A stretch of 32,540 nucleotides of DNA from an uncultured Woeseia sp. (GTDB lineage Bacteria; Pseudomonadota; Gammaproteobacteria; Steroidobacterales; Woeseiaceae). The stretch is taken from positions 1 through 32,540 of the forward strand of contig CALALV010000112.1 of NCBI GenBank assembly GCA_937925605.1. The letters are read 5' to 3'. The position numbers and the translations under genes were made by a program. The notes beneath the pieces were generated by a model. That model was not told the DNA's origin, ran no database searches, and was given only the letters and a program-made list of their open reading frames with translations. Positions 16,076 to 24,152 of the stretch are shown here, piece by piece; positions within the stretch are counted from its first letter, which is position 1; the number at the start of each line of letters is the position of its first letter.

Positions 16076-16771
16076 ATCTCGCATGCTGCGCAGCGCGCGG
16101 CGCTCCGCGAGCGGGTCGTAGCGCAGCCCGGACGCGATGTCGTCGGCCGCCGGGTTCGTGAACGCGTGCAGCGTGTTGCCGTAGGCGTGCAACTGCCAGT
16201 CGGCGCCGCGCGCGCCGAGTTCGCGGCCGAGCGCCACGACCGCATCCGGCGTCGCCATCGGGTCGTCCCAGCCGTGCAGGACCAGGATGCGTGCGCCGAT
16301 CGGGCCGTCCTGCGGCTCCGGCGGTGCGCCCAGCAGGCCGTGGAAGCTGACGACGCCGGCCACGTCCGCGCCGCTGCGCGCAAGGTCGAGGACGCACAGG
16401 CCGCCGAAGCAGAAGCCGATGGCGCCGATCTGCGCGGGATCGACGACCTGCTCGGCGCGCAGCGTGTCGAGCGCGACGTGCAGGCGGCGGGCCAGCATGG
16501 CCCGGTCGTCCAGGAACGGCTGCATCAGCTTCGCGTTCTGCGTCGCCGATTCGCCGAGCACGCCCTTCCCGTACAGGTCGAGCGCGAAGCCCGCGTAGCC
16601 CAGCTCCGCCAGCATCCTGGCCTTGTCGTCCTCGAACCCGCTGCGTCCGCGCCAAGCGTGCGCAACCAGGATGCCTGGGCGGCGCCCGGCGCGTGCATCG
16701 TCCCAGGCCAGCGTGCCGCGGAGCGCGGTGTCTCCGTCGGCGAAGTCGATCGATCGGGTGCGGACGGCCAT
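16040..16771 (-). CDS. Dienelactone hydrolase family protein
   Basis: 243 aa, no signal peptide, so cytoplasmic. The alpha/beta-hydrolase core has the family triad: nucleophile Cys121 in GFCFGG (Cys in place of Ser is diagnostic of dienelactone hydrolases), Asp169 or Asp170 in LHGWDDPM, and His202 in NTLHAFTNP. GILVAHAWRGRSGFEDDKARMLA is the typical oxyanion-side segment. Classical members open dienelactones in chloroaromatic degradation, but most genomic homologues act on unknown esters or lactones, and no aromatic pathway is nearby. A GGAG ribosome-binding site lies 9 nt upstream. The gene sits 52 nt after the Sel1-repeat gene and 87 nt before the M28 gene, all on the minus strand. The tail FFSDIFSKNNN is encoded by the AT-rich island. 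Confidence 0.92.
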   Translation of the reverse strand: MAVRTRSIDFADGDTALRGTLAWDDARAGRRPGILVAHAWRGRSGFEDDKARMLAELGYAGFALDLYGKGVLGESATQNAKLMQPFLDDRAMLARRLHVALDTLRAEQVVDPAQIGAIGFCFGGLCVLDLARSGADVAGVVSFHGLLGAPPEPQDGPIGARILVLHGWDDPMATPDAVVALGRELGARGADWQLHAYGNTLHAFTNPAADDIASGLRYDPLAERRALRSMRDFFSDIFSKNNN

Positions 16772-16823
16772 CGCGTGCTGCTCCGGGCGGACGAGGCCGC
16801 CATGCTAGCAGAAGCGGCCGGCG

Positions 16824-18188
16824 TCAGTCGGCCGCGACTCCACGGAAGCGGGCCAGCCAGGCGCGCGCTTCCCGGCGTGCGGCGATAATGTCGTCGAGGT
16901 CCATGACACGCGCCGACGCGACGCGATTGTGCTTGCCGGACTCGTTGCCGAGGCGCTCGGCGATGTAGAACCACTTGTAGGCCTCGACCGGGTCCTCGTC
17001 GGCGCCCTCGCCGGCGAAATACAGCGCGCCGAGGTTGTTCTGCGCGACCGGGTTGCCCTGCTCCGCGGCCAGCCGGTACCAGTGCAGGGCGAGCGCGTTG
17101 TCTTCCGCCACGCCTTCGCCGGCGTCGTACATGGCGCCCAGGTTGTTCTGGGCATCGGCATCGCCCTGCTCGGCGGCCCGCCGGTACCACGAAACGGCCA
17201 GCTCGTTGTCCTCGCTGACGCCCTTGCCCTCGTCGTACATGAGGCCGATCGCGTACTGCGCATGCGCGGAACCCTGCTCGGCTGCCCGCAGGTACCAGCC
17301 GAGTGCCGCGCCGAGATCGACGTCGGTGCCCTCGCCGTTCTCGAGCATTACGGCAAGATTGACCTGCGCGGCTTCGTGGCCCTGGGCCGCGGCGGCTTCG
17401 TACCAGCGAAGCGCGGCGGCGTTGTCCTCGGGCGTGCCCTCGCCGAGGTCGTACATGATCGCGACGTTGAACTGGGCGCGCTCGTGACCGCGCTCGCCCG
17501 CCTCCGTGTACCACTCGACCGCGCGCCCGTCGTCGACCGGCACGCCGTCACCGGTGTCGTGCATGAGCGCAATGGCGAACATCGCGTCGGCGTCGCCGGC
17601 CCGGGCGGCCTTGTGATACCAGCCGAGGGCCGCGTCGTTGTCCTCGGGCACAATCTCGCCGACGTCGTACAGGTAACCGAGATTGAACTGCGCCGGGACG
17701 TAGCCCTGATCCGCGCTCAGCCGGTACCAGTGCAGCGCCCGCTCGGCATCGATCGCCGTGCCCTCGCCGTTCGAGTACATCACGCCCAGGTTGAACTGCG
17801 CCTGCTCGTCCGCCTGGCTGGCGGCTTCCTCGTACCACTTGAGTGCCCGTTCGTTGTCTTCCTCGACGCCGTCGCCGAAGTCGTAGATCGTCGCCATCGT
17901 GAACTGCGCCGAGATGTCGCCCTCGATGGCGGGTTGCCGGTACCAGTGGAGAGCGAGTTCCTTGTCCGGCTCGACCCCGAGTCCCTCGTCGTAGATCAGT
18001 GCGACGTTGTACATCGCGCTCAGGTCCCCGGACTCGGCGAGCGGCAGCCAGGTTTCGAGCGCGCGGGCGTAGTCGCCGTCGTTGAACGCGGCGAGGCCGC
18101 TGCGGAAATCGGCATCGTCGTCGCCATGCGCGGGCAGCGCGGCGGCGAGCAGCGAGACGGCGAGAACGATCGGCGGGCGCAATGACAT
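16824..18188 (-). CDS. Exported Sel1-like repeat (SLR/TPR) protein
   Basis: 454 aa: a signal peptide (MSLRPPIVLAVSLLAAALPAHG), one degenerate half-repeat (YARALETWLPLAESGD), then ten consecutive 36-residue Sel1-like repeats from about residue 56 to 415, and a short helical C-terminus. The repeats share the consensus AQFNLGxMYxxGEGVxEDNxxALxWYRxAAEQGD. Such alpha-solenoids bind other proteins and often serve envelope assembly, stress signalling or polysaccharide-synthesis regulation. No enzymatic motif is present. The ribosome-binding site is weak. The hydrolase gene follows after 52 nt. Location is periplasmic by signal peptide; the partner is unknown. Confidence 0.93.
   Translation of the reverse strand: MSLRPPIVLAVSLLAAALPAHGDDDADFRSGLAAFNDGDYARALETWLPLAESGDLSAMYNVALIYDEGLGVEPDKELALHWYRQPAIEGDISAQFTMATIYDFGDGVEEDNERALKWYEEAASQADEQAQFNLGVMYSNGEGTAIDAERALHWYRLSADQGYVPAQFNLGYLYDVGEIVPEDNDAALGWYHKAARAGDADAMFAIALMHDTGDGVPVDDGRAVEWYTEAGERGHERAQFNVAIMYDLGEGTPEDNAAALRWYEAAAAQGHEAAQVNLAVMLENGEGTDVDLGAALGWYLRAAEQGSAHAQYAIGLMYDEGKGVSEDNELAVSWYRRAAEQGDADAQNNLGAMYDAGEGVAEDNALALHWYRLAAEQGNPVAQNNLGALYFAGEGADEDPVEAYKWFYIAERLGNESGKHNRVASARVMDLDDIIAARREARAWLARFRGVAAD
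16944..18023 (-). repeat. Ten tandem 108-bp coding repeats (Sel1 units)
   Basis: The ten 36-codon Sel1 units of the surrounding gene form a 1,080-bp array of diverged 108-bp tandem repeats. All units are in register, with no indels between them. The YDxGxGVxEDN and ALxWYRxAAEQG segments are best conserved. The even register suggests unit duplication followed by drift. Confidence 0.85.
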
Positions 18189-18306
18189 GGCTCGAAGTGC
18201 CGCCGTCGCGGCACCGGCTACCCCGTGGCTTGACGTAATGCCCCGAGATTACTCAGCCAGGCGGTCCAAAACAATGAACCAGTCGACAACCCGAAGAGCC
18301 GGGGCT

Positions 18307-19581
18307 TCAGGCCGGGTACGGCTCCCTGCGGTTGAAGGGCTTGGCGATCAAGAGCTGGACATTGCCGATGGCGCGCTCGATGAAGGCGCCTTCGCAGTAG
18401 CCGAGGTAGTAGGTCCAGAGCCGCTGGAAGTCGTCGGTGTAGCCCAGTTCGCGCACCTCGTCGAGCTTCGCCAGGAAGCGCTCGCGCCAGCGAGCCAGCG
18501 TGGTCGCGTAGTGCGGCCCGATGTCCTCGCTGTGCACGACGCGCATGTCGCTGTGGGCCGTGAGCGCGCCGGTCAGCGCGGTCAGGGACGGCAGGAAGCC
18601 GCCCGGGAAGATGTAGCGCTGGATGAAGTCGACGGATTTCAGCGCACCGGCGTAACGCTGGTCGGCGATCGTGATGGACTGCAGGCACATCAGGCCGTCG
18701 CGCTTCAGGAGGCGGCTGCAGGTATCGAAGTATTGTCCGAGAAAACGGTGGCCGACTGCCTCGATCATCTCGATCGAGACGAGCTTGTCGAACGGCTCCT
18801 CGACGTGATGCTCGAGATCGCGGTAGTCCTCGAGCAGCAGCGTGATGCGGTCTTCGAGGCCCGCAGCCGCGACCCGCTGCCGGGCCAGTTCGTACTGCTC
18901 GCGCGAGATCGTCGTCGTCGTTACGTGACAGCCGTAGTGCTTCGCCGCGTGGATCGCGAAGCCGCCCCAGCCGGTGCCGATCTCGAGCACCCGCTCGCCG
19001 GGAGCCAGGTCGAGCTTGCGGCAGATCCGCTCCAGCTTCGCAGTCGATGCCTGATCGAGACTCATGTCCGGACGCTCAAACACGGCCGACGAGTACATCA
19101 TGTTTTCATCCAGCCAGAGCGCGAAGAAGTCGTTGCCGATGTCGTAGTGCGCCGCGATGTTGCGGCGGCTGCCCTTGCGGCTGTTCTCGTTCAGCCAGTG
19201 AAACGCCTTCTGCAGCGGTTTCGTCAGGCGCGCGAGCCCGGTTTCGAGGTTTTCCAGCACGTGGCGATTGCGCAGCAGCAGACGCACGACCTCGGTCAGG
19301 CGCGGCGAATCCCAGTAGCCGCGGATCCAGGCCTCGCCGGCGCCGATCGAGCCCGCGAAGGCGACGTCGCTGTAGAAGCGCGGATCGCGCACGGTGATCT
19401 CGGCCTGCGGGCCCTCGCCGGACCCGTACACGCTCTGCCGGTCGCCCTCGCGCACGGTGAGCCGGCCATCGGCGATCCCTGCCAGTCGCGTCAGGACCTG
19501 GCGGCGGGCCAGCCGGTCGAGGCCGCTCGGTTTCGGAGTGCCTGCGAGGAAGCGCGGAGAGGTCAGCGAGAGATCGTTCAT
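18307..19581 (-). CDS. Cfa-like SAM-dependent fatty-acid methyltransferase (divergent, UfaM-type candidate)
   Basis: 424 aa, cytoplasmic. The N-terminal domain is followed by AHYDIGNDFFALWLDENMMY and the SAM-binding loop VLEIGTGWGGFAIHAA (~198-213), as in cyclopropane-fatty-acyl-phospholipid synthases. Against E. coli Cfa as I remember it, the bicarbonate-site Cys139 is replaced by Ser165 (MMYSSAVF) and His266 by Gln301 (CLQSITI), while Glu274 (EMIEAVG) and Tyr358 (PHYATTL) are kept. This argues for a methyl-transfer product other than a plain cyclopropane, such as the methylated precursor of furan fatty acids; that is inference. ATG 19581 overlaps the DUF1365 stop by 4 nt. It is the last gene of the eight-gene unit and is followed by only weak hairpin potential. 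Confidence 0.9.
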   Translation of the reverse strand: MNDLSLTSPRFLAGTPKPSGLDRLARRQVLTRLAGIADGRLTVREGDRQSVYGSGEGPQAEITVRDPRFYSDVAFAGSIGAGEAWIRGYWDSPRLTEVVRLLLRNRHVLENLETGLARLTKPLQKAFHWLNENSRKGSRRNIAAHYDIGNDFFALWLDENMMYSSAVFERPDMSLDQASTAKLERICRKLDLAPGERVLEIGTGWGGFAIHAAKHYGCHVTTTTISREQYELARQRVAAAGLEDRITLLLEDYRDLEHHVEEPFDKLVSIEMIEAVGHRFLGQYFDTCSRLLKRDGLMCLQSITIADQRYAGALKSVDFIQRYIFPGGFLPSLTALTGALTAHSDMRVVHSEDIGPHYATTLARWRERFLAKLDEVRELGYTDDFQRLWTYYLGYCEGAFIERAIGNVQLLIAKPFNRREPYPA

Positions 19582-20354
19582 CGTTGGGATACCGTCTTGA
19601 TGCGTTTTGCCGGATGGACGTGGAAAGGCACGCGCTTCAGCCAGAGGCGAAAAGCCTGCCAGTGGATGCCCGTGATCACCTGCAGCGTCATCAGCGGGTA
19701 GCGCAGGAGTACGCGGGCCAGCGATGCCGAAGAAATCTCGCGCCGCTCGAGCAGAAGCCCGGCGTCGAAGATTCGCTTCCCGTCGCGGTCGTTGGCCATG
19801 TAGACCCTGAGCTGCCGGCCGGGCGTCGAGAAGCTCCAGTCGTAGTCGATGTCCATCTCCATGAACGGGGAAACGTGCATTGCCTTGCCGGGGCGAAAGC
19901 GCAGCTGGCCGTCGTCCGCGGCTTCGCTCTCGCTGGCCGGCAGTACGTAGCAGTGACGCTCGCCCCACGGAGTATTGGTGACTTCTACCACGACTGCCTC
20001 CACGCGCTCGCCGGCCTCGTCGAAGCAGTAATAGAAGCTGGCCGGGTTGAAGCAGTAGCCGAAGTAGCGCAGGTGAGTCAGCAGGCGGACCGGGCCGCGC
20101 GGCCGCCGGCCCGTGCGGCTCTCGACCAGCGTTCGCACTGCTTCCGCCAGGGGCACGTCGGGGTCGCCGGCATGGTCCTCGCGCCGGAAGCGGGCCGGCG
20201 CGGGGCGGGTCGCGGACCACAGCCAGTACGGGGCGAAAAGCCCTGGCAGCTCGTCGAGGTCGAGGTACATCATGTACAGGCGGTAACTGAAGCTGTGACG
20301 GGCCGGCGATCGCCGGCCGTGCCTAACCCGCCCTTCGAAGATGCAGCTGTCCAC
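19578..20354 (-). CDS. DUF1365 family protein
   Basis: 258 aa with GTG start at 20354. The first residues CIFEGRVRHGRRSPARHSF are the family signature (H..R..P..H.F.Y...), followed by LLTHLRYFGYCFNPASFYYC (~91-110), EVTNTPWGERHCYVL and KAMHVSPFMEMDIDYDW. No signal peptide and no convincing membrane helix except a hydrophobic patch near the end. The biochemical role of DUF1365 is not established; it is repeatedly found between a flavin amine-oxidase-like gene and a Cfa-like gene, as here, so a role in acyl-chain modification is inferred. The start lies inside the preceding gene (32-nt overlap) and the stop overlaps the next ATG, both signs of translational coupling. Confidence 0.92.
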   Translation of the reverse strand: MDSCIFEGRVRHGRRSPARHSFSYRLYMMYLDLDELPGLFAPYWLWSATRPAPARFRREDHAGDPDVPLAEAVRTLVESRTGRRPRGPVRLLTHLRYFGYCFNPASFYYCFDEAGERVEAVVVEVTNTPWGERHCYVLPASESEAADDGQLRFRPGKAMHVSPFMEMDIDYDWSFSTPGRQLRVYMANDRDGKRIFDAGLLLERREISSASLARVLLRYPLMTLQVITGIHWQAFRLWLKRVPFHVHPAKRIKTVSQR

Positions 20355-21594
20355 CGGCCATCGCCTCCCCGAAATGGCGGACCGCGTCGATCGCGCTGAC
20401 GACGCCGTCCTCGTGAAACCCGTTGCGCCAGTAGGCGCCGCAGAAAAACGTCCTGTTCGTGTTCAGCTCGGACTGCCGCGCCTGCGCCGCCACCGATTCG
20501 CGCGAGAACACCGGGTGATCGTAACGGATACGGCGCAAGATCGCGTCCTCGCGGACCTGTTCGCTGCTGTTCAGCGTCACCAGGTACTGTTCCGGCACGG
20601 GCAGGTGCTGGAGTATGTTCATGTTGTAAGTGAGCGTCGCCGTGGCGGACGGCTGCGCCGGCAGGTGGTAGTTCCAGGCCGCCCATGCGCGCCGCCGGCG
20701 CGGCATCAGGCTCACGTCGGTGTGCAGCACGGCCTCGTTCTGCTGGTACGGGATCGCACCGAGCACCTCGCGCTCCTCGGGCCCGGCGTCACCGAGCAGG
20801 GCGAGCGCCTGGTCGCTGTGGCAGGCCATGAACACGGCGTCGAAGCGCTCGCGGCCCGCGGCCGACCGGATCGTCACCCCGTCACCGTCGCGCGTGACGC
20901 GATGCACGGGGCAGTCGAGACGAATGCGCTCGCGGTGTCCGGCCGTCAGCAGCTTCACGTACTCCCGCGACCCTCCGCGCACGACGCGCCAGGTCGGCCG
21001 GTCGGAAAGCTGCAGCAGGCCGTGGTGCAGAAAGAAACGCACGAGGAAATAGGCCGGCATGTCGCGCACCGAGCCCGGTTCCGCCGACCAGATGGCGGCC
21101 GCCATCGGCACCAGGTAGTGCGTTTCGAATTCGCGCCCGTAGGCGTTCTCGTCCAGCCACGCGCCGAGCGTGACTCCCTGCTCGCCCGCCGCGAGCAGCG
21201 CCGGCGCCTCGCGGTTGAAGCGCATGATGTCGCGCAGCATGCGCCAGAATCGCGGTCTGAACAGGTTGCGGCGCTGCGCGAAAAGCGCGTTGAGCCCGGC
21301 CCCGTTGTACTCGAGTCCGGATGCCTCGCAGCGAACGCTGAAACTCATGACGGTCGGCACCCAGGGCTGGCCGAGCGTCTCGAGCAGTCGATTGAACTGC
21401 GGATAGGTGCGATCGTTGAACACGATGAACCCGGTATCGACCGGAAGCGGCCCGGCAGAACTGGCGACGTCGACCGTGTTGGTGTGGCCGCCAACGTAGT
21501 GCGCCGCCTCGAAGACCGTGATCTCGTGCTCGTCACGCAGGAGGTAGGCGGCGACGTTGCCGGCGATGCCGCTGCCGACGATGGCGACCTTCAC
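20323..21594 (-). CDS. FAD-dependent amine-oxidase-like oxidoreductase (COG2907 type)
   Basis: 423 aa with a GTG start at 21594. The N-terminus is a dinucleotide-binding Rossmann motif (VAIVGSGIAGNVAAYLL then ITVFEAAHYVGGHTNTV), with PVDTGFIVFNDRTYPQF following, as in the NAD(P)-binding/amine-oxidase-like proteins of Cfa-DUF1365 clusters. The C-terminal FFCGAYWRNGFHEDGVVSAI is the second FAD-contact region. No signal peptide. It is expected to oxidise, desaturate or isomerise a lipid acyl chain rather than an amine; that is inference from gene context and from related fatty-acid desaturation flavoproteins. It follows the lipocalin gene by 25 nt and overlaps DUF1365 by 32 nt. Confidence 0.92.
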   Translation of the reverse strand: MKVAIVGSGIAGNVAAYLLRDEHEITVFEAAHYVGGHTNTVDVASSAGPLPVDTGFIVFNDRTYPQFNRLLETLGQPWVPTVMSFSVRCEASGLEYNGAGLNALFAQRRNLFRPRFWRMLRDIMRFNREAPALLAAGEQGVTLGAWLDENAYGREFETHYLVPMAAAIWSAEPGSVRDMPAYFLVRFFLHHGLLQLSDRPTWRVVRGGSREYVKLLTAGHRERIRLDCPVHRVTRDGDGVTIRSAAGRERFDAVFMACHSDQALALLGDAGPEEREVLGAIPYQQNEAVLHTDVSLMPRRRRAWAAWNYHLPAQPSATATLTYNMNILQHLPVPEQYLVTLNSSEQVREDAILRRIRYDHPVFSRESVAAQARQSELNTNRTFFCGAYWRNGFHEDGVVSAIDAVRHFGEAMAGGQLHLRRAG

Positions 21595-21619
21595 GGCGTC
21601 ACCGCCAGCTCGGGGCCCG

Positions 21620-22162
21620 TCACCACTGCTGCGGCACCTTCTTGAGCTCGCTGACGTCGTAGCCGACGCTGCCGATGAAATCGACCAGTTCCCGGTACTT
21701 CGCCTCGCTGATTTCCGGCTCGCGCGCCATCAGCCACACGTAGTCGCGCTTGTTGCGGCCGATGATCGTGATCGAGTAGTCGTCGTCCAGGTAGATGATC
21801 CGGTAGTCCGCCTTGATCGGCCAGATGAAGCGCATGCCCCAGATGGCATTCGACGGGTCATCGCGCACGAAGCCTTTCGGCGTGAAGGTCTCGAGATCCC
21901 CGTCGAAGCTGCCGTCGCGGAACTGGAACGTGGTCGCGATCGTACCGTCGTCATTGCGCTCGTAGATCTCCACTGCGTTGTGGGCGCCCTTTTCGAGGAA
22001 GGTGGGGATGTTGGCGATGACGTACCAGCGACCCATGAACTTGGGCAGGTCGACGTACTCTACGGGTTCGAGTTCAGGCATGTTGGATCCGCAGCCGGCC
22101 AGCAGCAGGCACAGGACCGCCACCGTTTTCGAGGATTTGAGTCGCGACGCCAGGGCGCGCAT
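21620..22162 (-). CDS. blc: Outer-membrane lipocalin, Blc family
   Basis: 180 aa lipoprotein. ATG 22162 shares its A with the stop of the upstream gene (TGATG). The signal KTVAVLCLLLAGC gives lipid-anchored Cys24; Gly25-Ser26 follow, with no Asp at +2, consistent with outer-membrane sorting by Lol. The lipocalin signature KFMGRWYVIANIPTFLEKG (~41-59, Gly44-Trp46) and later strand motifs (RIIYLDDDYSITIIGRNKRDYVWLMAREP) match bacterial lipocalin Blc. These proteins bind fatty acids or lysophospholipids in the periplasm and are linked to envelope stress and storage. In this operon the protein could carry or sequester modified acyl chains. Length is normal for the family. Confidence 0.93.
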   Translation of the reverse strand: MRALASRLKSSKTVAVLCLLLAGCGSNMPELEPVEYVDLPKFMGRWYVIANIPTFLEKGAHNAVEIYERNDDGTIATTFQFRDGSFDGDLETFTPKGFVRDDPSNAIWGMRFIWPIKADYRIIYLDDDYSITIIGRNKRDYVWLMAREPEISEAKYRELVDFIGSVGYDVSELKKVPQQW

Positions 22163-22794
22163 CAGGTGAGCTCGTAGCGCAGAACGCGGCCGCCCTTGAC
22201 GGTCGACTGCAGCGCCAGCCACTCGTTGTCCTGCGAATACCAGACCTCGAGGTCCATGTCCTTCGCGGTGACGCGGTAGCGCCGGGATTCGCGCGTTTGG
22301 CCGCGGACGGTGAGCGTGTCGGAACCCAGCTCCTCGACGCTGACGTCGAGGAATTCACCGGTCTGCGGGTTCAGCAGCCGGTTTTGCTCGAGGAAGTCCG
22401 GGTTCCAGTAGGCGAAGGTCATGATGCAGGACGGCAGCTCTACCGTCTCGCCGGGACGCTCGACGATGAACTTGTCGCCTTCCTTTTCACCCTCGACGGT
22501 CAACGTGTCGCCGTTGCGCACCGTGCGCGCGTCGATCTCGACCAGGCAGTCGTCCGACCAGGCCTCGGTGTTTTCGTGACGGTAGCGGAACGCGGTGAAG
22601 AACAGGAACTTCACGTCGAACTTCGCCTGGCTCTTCAGGAGCTTGCGGGGGCCCTGGTTCTCGAGCTCGAAACGGTGCGAACCGATCTCGGAGCCGTCGA
22701 GCAGGACACGGAACTGCCACTCCTTCGCGGACGTGGTCGTCGCGGCGAAGGCGAGCAGCAGGCACAGCATCGATCGGGCGATGGCGGTGGTCAT
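22162..22794 (-). CDS. DUF6134-like exported protein
   Basis: 210 aa with a type I signal peptide (MTTAIARSMLCLLLAFAATTTSA, cleavage before KE). The mature part looks like an all-beta protein: KEWQFRVLLDGSEIGSHRF, then KFLFFTAFRYRHENTEAW, ELPSCIMTFAYWNPDFLEQ and RLLNPQTGEFLDVSVEELG. I associate these segments with the DUF6134 family from memory, without a search. Function unknown; the shape (a beta-rich periplasmic cradle with aromatic patches) would fit lipid or hydrophobic-ligand handling. It starts 2 nt after the DUF1295 stop and overlaps the lipocalin gene by 1 nt, so the two exported proteins are made together and probably act together. Confidence 0.8.
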   Translation of the reverse strand: MTTAIARSMLCLLLAFAATTTSAKEWQFRVLLDGSEIGSHRFELENQGPRKLLKSQAKFDVKFLFFTAFRYRHENTEAWSDDCLVEIDARTVRNGDTLTVEGEKEGDKFIVERPGETVELPSCIMTFAYWNPDFLEQNRLLNPQTGEFLDVSVEELGSDTLTVRGQTRESRRYRVTAKDMDLEVWYSQDNEWLALQSTVKGGRVLRYELT

Positions 22795-22796
22795 GA

Positions 22797-23588
22797 TCAG
22801 GCTCCGTTGTCAGCCGCGGTCTTGGGCGGCATCGGGATGAAAGCGCTGGTCCGCTCGATATAAGCGGCGTACTCCGGTCGCCGCTCGCCGATGGTCTTTT
22901 CGAGCATGGCTACGCCGGAGACCTTCAGCAGCAGGAAGGTCATCAGCAGCGGCGCATACACGGTCCACCATGCGCCTGCGGCGACCGCGAACAGCCAGTA
23001 GGCCCACCACATGCAGGCCTCGCCGAAGTAATTCGGATGACGGGTGTAGCGCCACAGACCCGTGTCGAGCACCGCCTTGTCGGTGTCGCGCTGCTGGAAG
23101 CGCATCAGCTGCCAGTCGCCGCCGGCCTCGAAGACGAAGCCGACCAGCCACAGCCCTGCCGCGACGAGCTCCAGGCCGCCCACGCTGCCGGCGCCGCGGA
23201 TACCGAACAGCAGCGGCACGCAGATGATCCAGGCGAGCAGGCCCTGCAGGCCGAAGACGATGTAGAGGCTTTTGAAGCGAAAGCCCGGCTGGTTGTTCTC
23301 GCGGATCTGCTGGTAGCGGCTGTCTTCCGGCTCGCCCCAGTTGCGCACCGTAATGTGCAGGCTCAGCCGCAGCGACCAGGCGACGACCAGCGACAGCAGC
23401 AGGACGGCCGCCGGCGCCAGCGGTGCGGCCGCGAGCGCGAACACCAGCGAGGCGGCCAGGAAAAACAGGGACCACAGCGAGTCGACGAAACTCACGTCGT
23501 CGGTCACGAGGCTCGCGAGCCACGCGCAGACTGCCATGACCGCGATCACGGCGAGTGCGAGCGAGTAGCTGTCCGGGAGGAAATCCAT
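22797..23588 (-). CDS. DUF1295 family membrane protein (steroid 5-alpha-reductase / ICMT-like)
   Basis: 263 aa with about six to seven membrane helices. ATG 23588 overlaps the DUF2878 stop by 1 nt (TGATG) with GGAGG sited in the preceding codons; the frame extends further upstream but only antisense-like, arginine-rich sequence lies there. The C-terminal half has the family hallmark DTGLWRYTRHPNYFGEACMW and PLLMTFLLLKVSGVAMLEK, then RRPEYAAYIERTSAFIPMPPK, as in DUF1295 and isoprenylcysteine methyltransferases. This region binds NADPH in reductases or SAM in methyltransferases. A membrane reductase or methyltransferase acting on unsaturated acyl chains or isoprenoids is plausible in this operon; activity is not known. 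Confidence 0.93.
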   Translation of the reverse strand: MDFLPDSYSLALAVIAVMAVCAWLASLVTDDVSFVDSLWSLFFLAASLVFALAAAPLAPAAVLLLSLVVAWSLRLSLHITVRNWGEPEDSRYQQIRENNQPGFRFKSLYIVFGLQGLLAWIICVPLLFGIRGAGSVGGLELVAAGLWLVGFVFEAGGDWQLMRFQQRDTDKAVLDTGLWRYTRHPNYFGEACMWWAYWLFAVAAGAWWTVYAPLLMTFLLLKVSGVAMLEKTIGERRPEYAAYIERTSAFIPMPPKTAADNGA

Positions 23589-24136
23589 CAGTCGAGGATC
23601 CAGCCCTGCGGCGTGCCGGCGCGCTCGCCCGCGCGTCCGCAGCGGTCCGCGAGGCGCAGCAGCAGCGGCATCATGACGGCCCATCCCAGGCCGAGCGCCA
23701 CGAGCGCCGCTGTCGGCTGCACCAGGATGATGCCGCCCAGCTTCTCGCCGGTGAAATAGGCCAGCGGGCCGCCCGCGGCGCCGAAGGCGATAGCGAGCCC
23801 GTCGCGGCCCCTGAGCCAGCCGAGCGACACGTTCAGCGTGGTCGCGAACAGCATCCACATGCCGACGATCCAGTAGGGCGCCGCGAACGGGAGCAACATG
23901 CCCGACGGGTAGCTGACCCAGCCGAACGCGACGAGCAGGCTGTCCCAGGCACCGCCTAGGACCCCGCACGCGCCGACGAGCAGGGCTTCGGAAGCCGGCC
24001 GCTGCGCCCGGAACAGGTGCAGGGCAATGATGCCGGCCATGATCAGCATGCCGACCCAGGGCTGGCCGGCCGCCGCCGAGAGAACGGCCGCGAACCAGCC
24101 GATCTGGAAAGCCACGAAATTGACGAAAATAGCCAT
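23588..24136 (-). CDS. DUF2878 family membrane protein
   Basis: 182 aa with about five or six membrane helices. ATG 24136 starts NFVAFQIGWFAAVLSAA; a GAGGG just after the upstream stop can serve as ribosome-binding site. Characteristic segments are GACGVLGGAWDSLLVAFGW, APYWIVGMWMLFATTLNVSL and GAAGGPLAYFTGEKLGG, which I recognise as DUF2878. No biochemical function has been assigned that I know of. Conserved acidic and aromatic residues inside the membrane (WDS, APYW) hint at a lipid-facing role. It lies 16 nt after the first methyltransferase gene and overlaps the DUF1295 gene by one base. Confidence 0.88.
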   Translation of the reverse strand: MAIFVNFVAFQIGWFAAVLSAAAGQPWVGMLIMAGIIALHLFRAQRPASEALLVGACGVLGGAWDSLLVAFGWVSYPSGMLLPFAAPYWIVGMWMLFATTLNVSLGWLRGRDGLAIAFGAAGGPLAYFTGEKLGGIILVQPTAALVALGLGWAVMMPLLLRLADRCGRAGERAGTPQGWILD

Positions 24137-24152
24137 AGCGACCGGGGCGCCC

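Noticed and set aside
18189..18306. Terminator after the lipid operon
   Set aside because: Only a 4-bp CCCG/CGGG stem without a T-run is visible; not enough to call.
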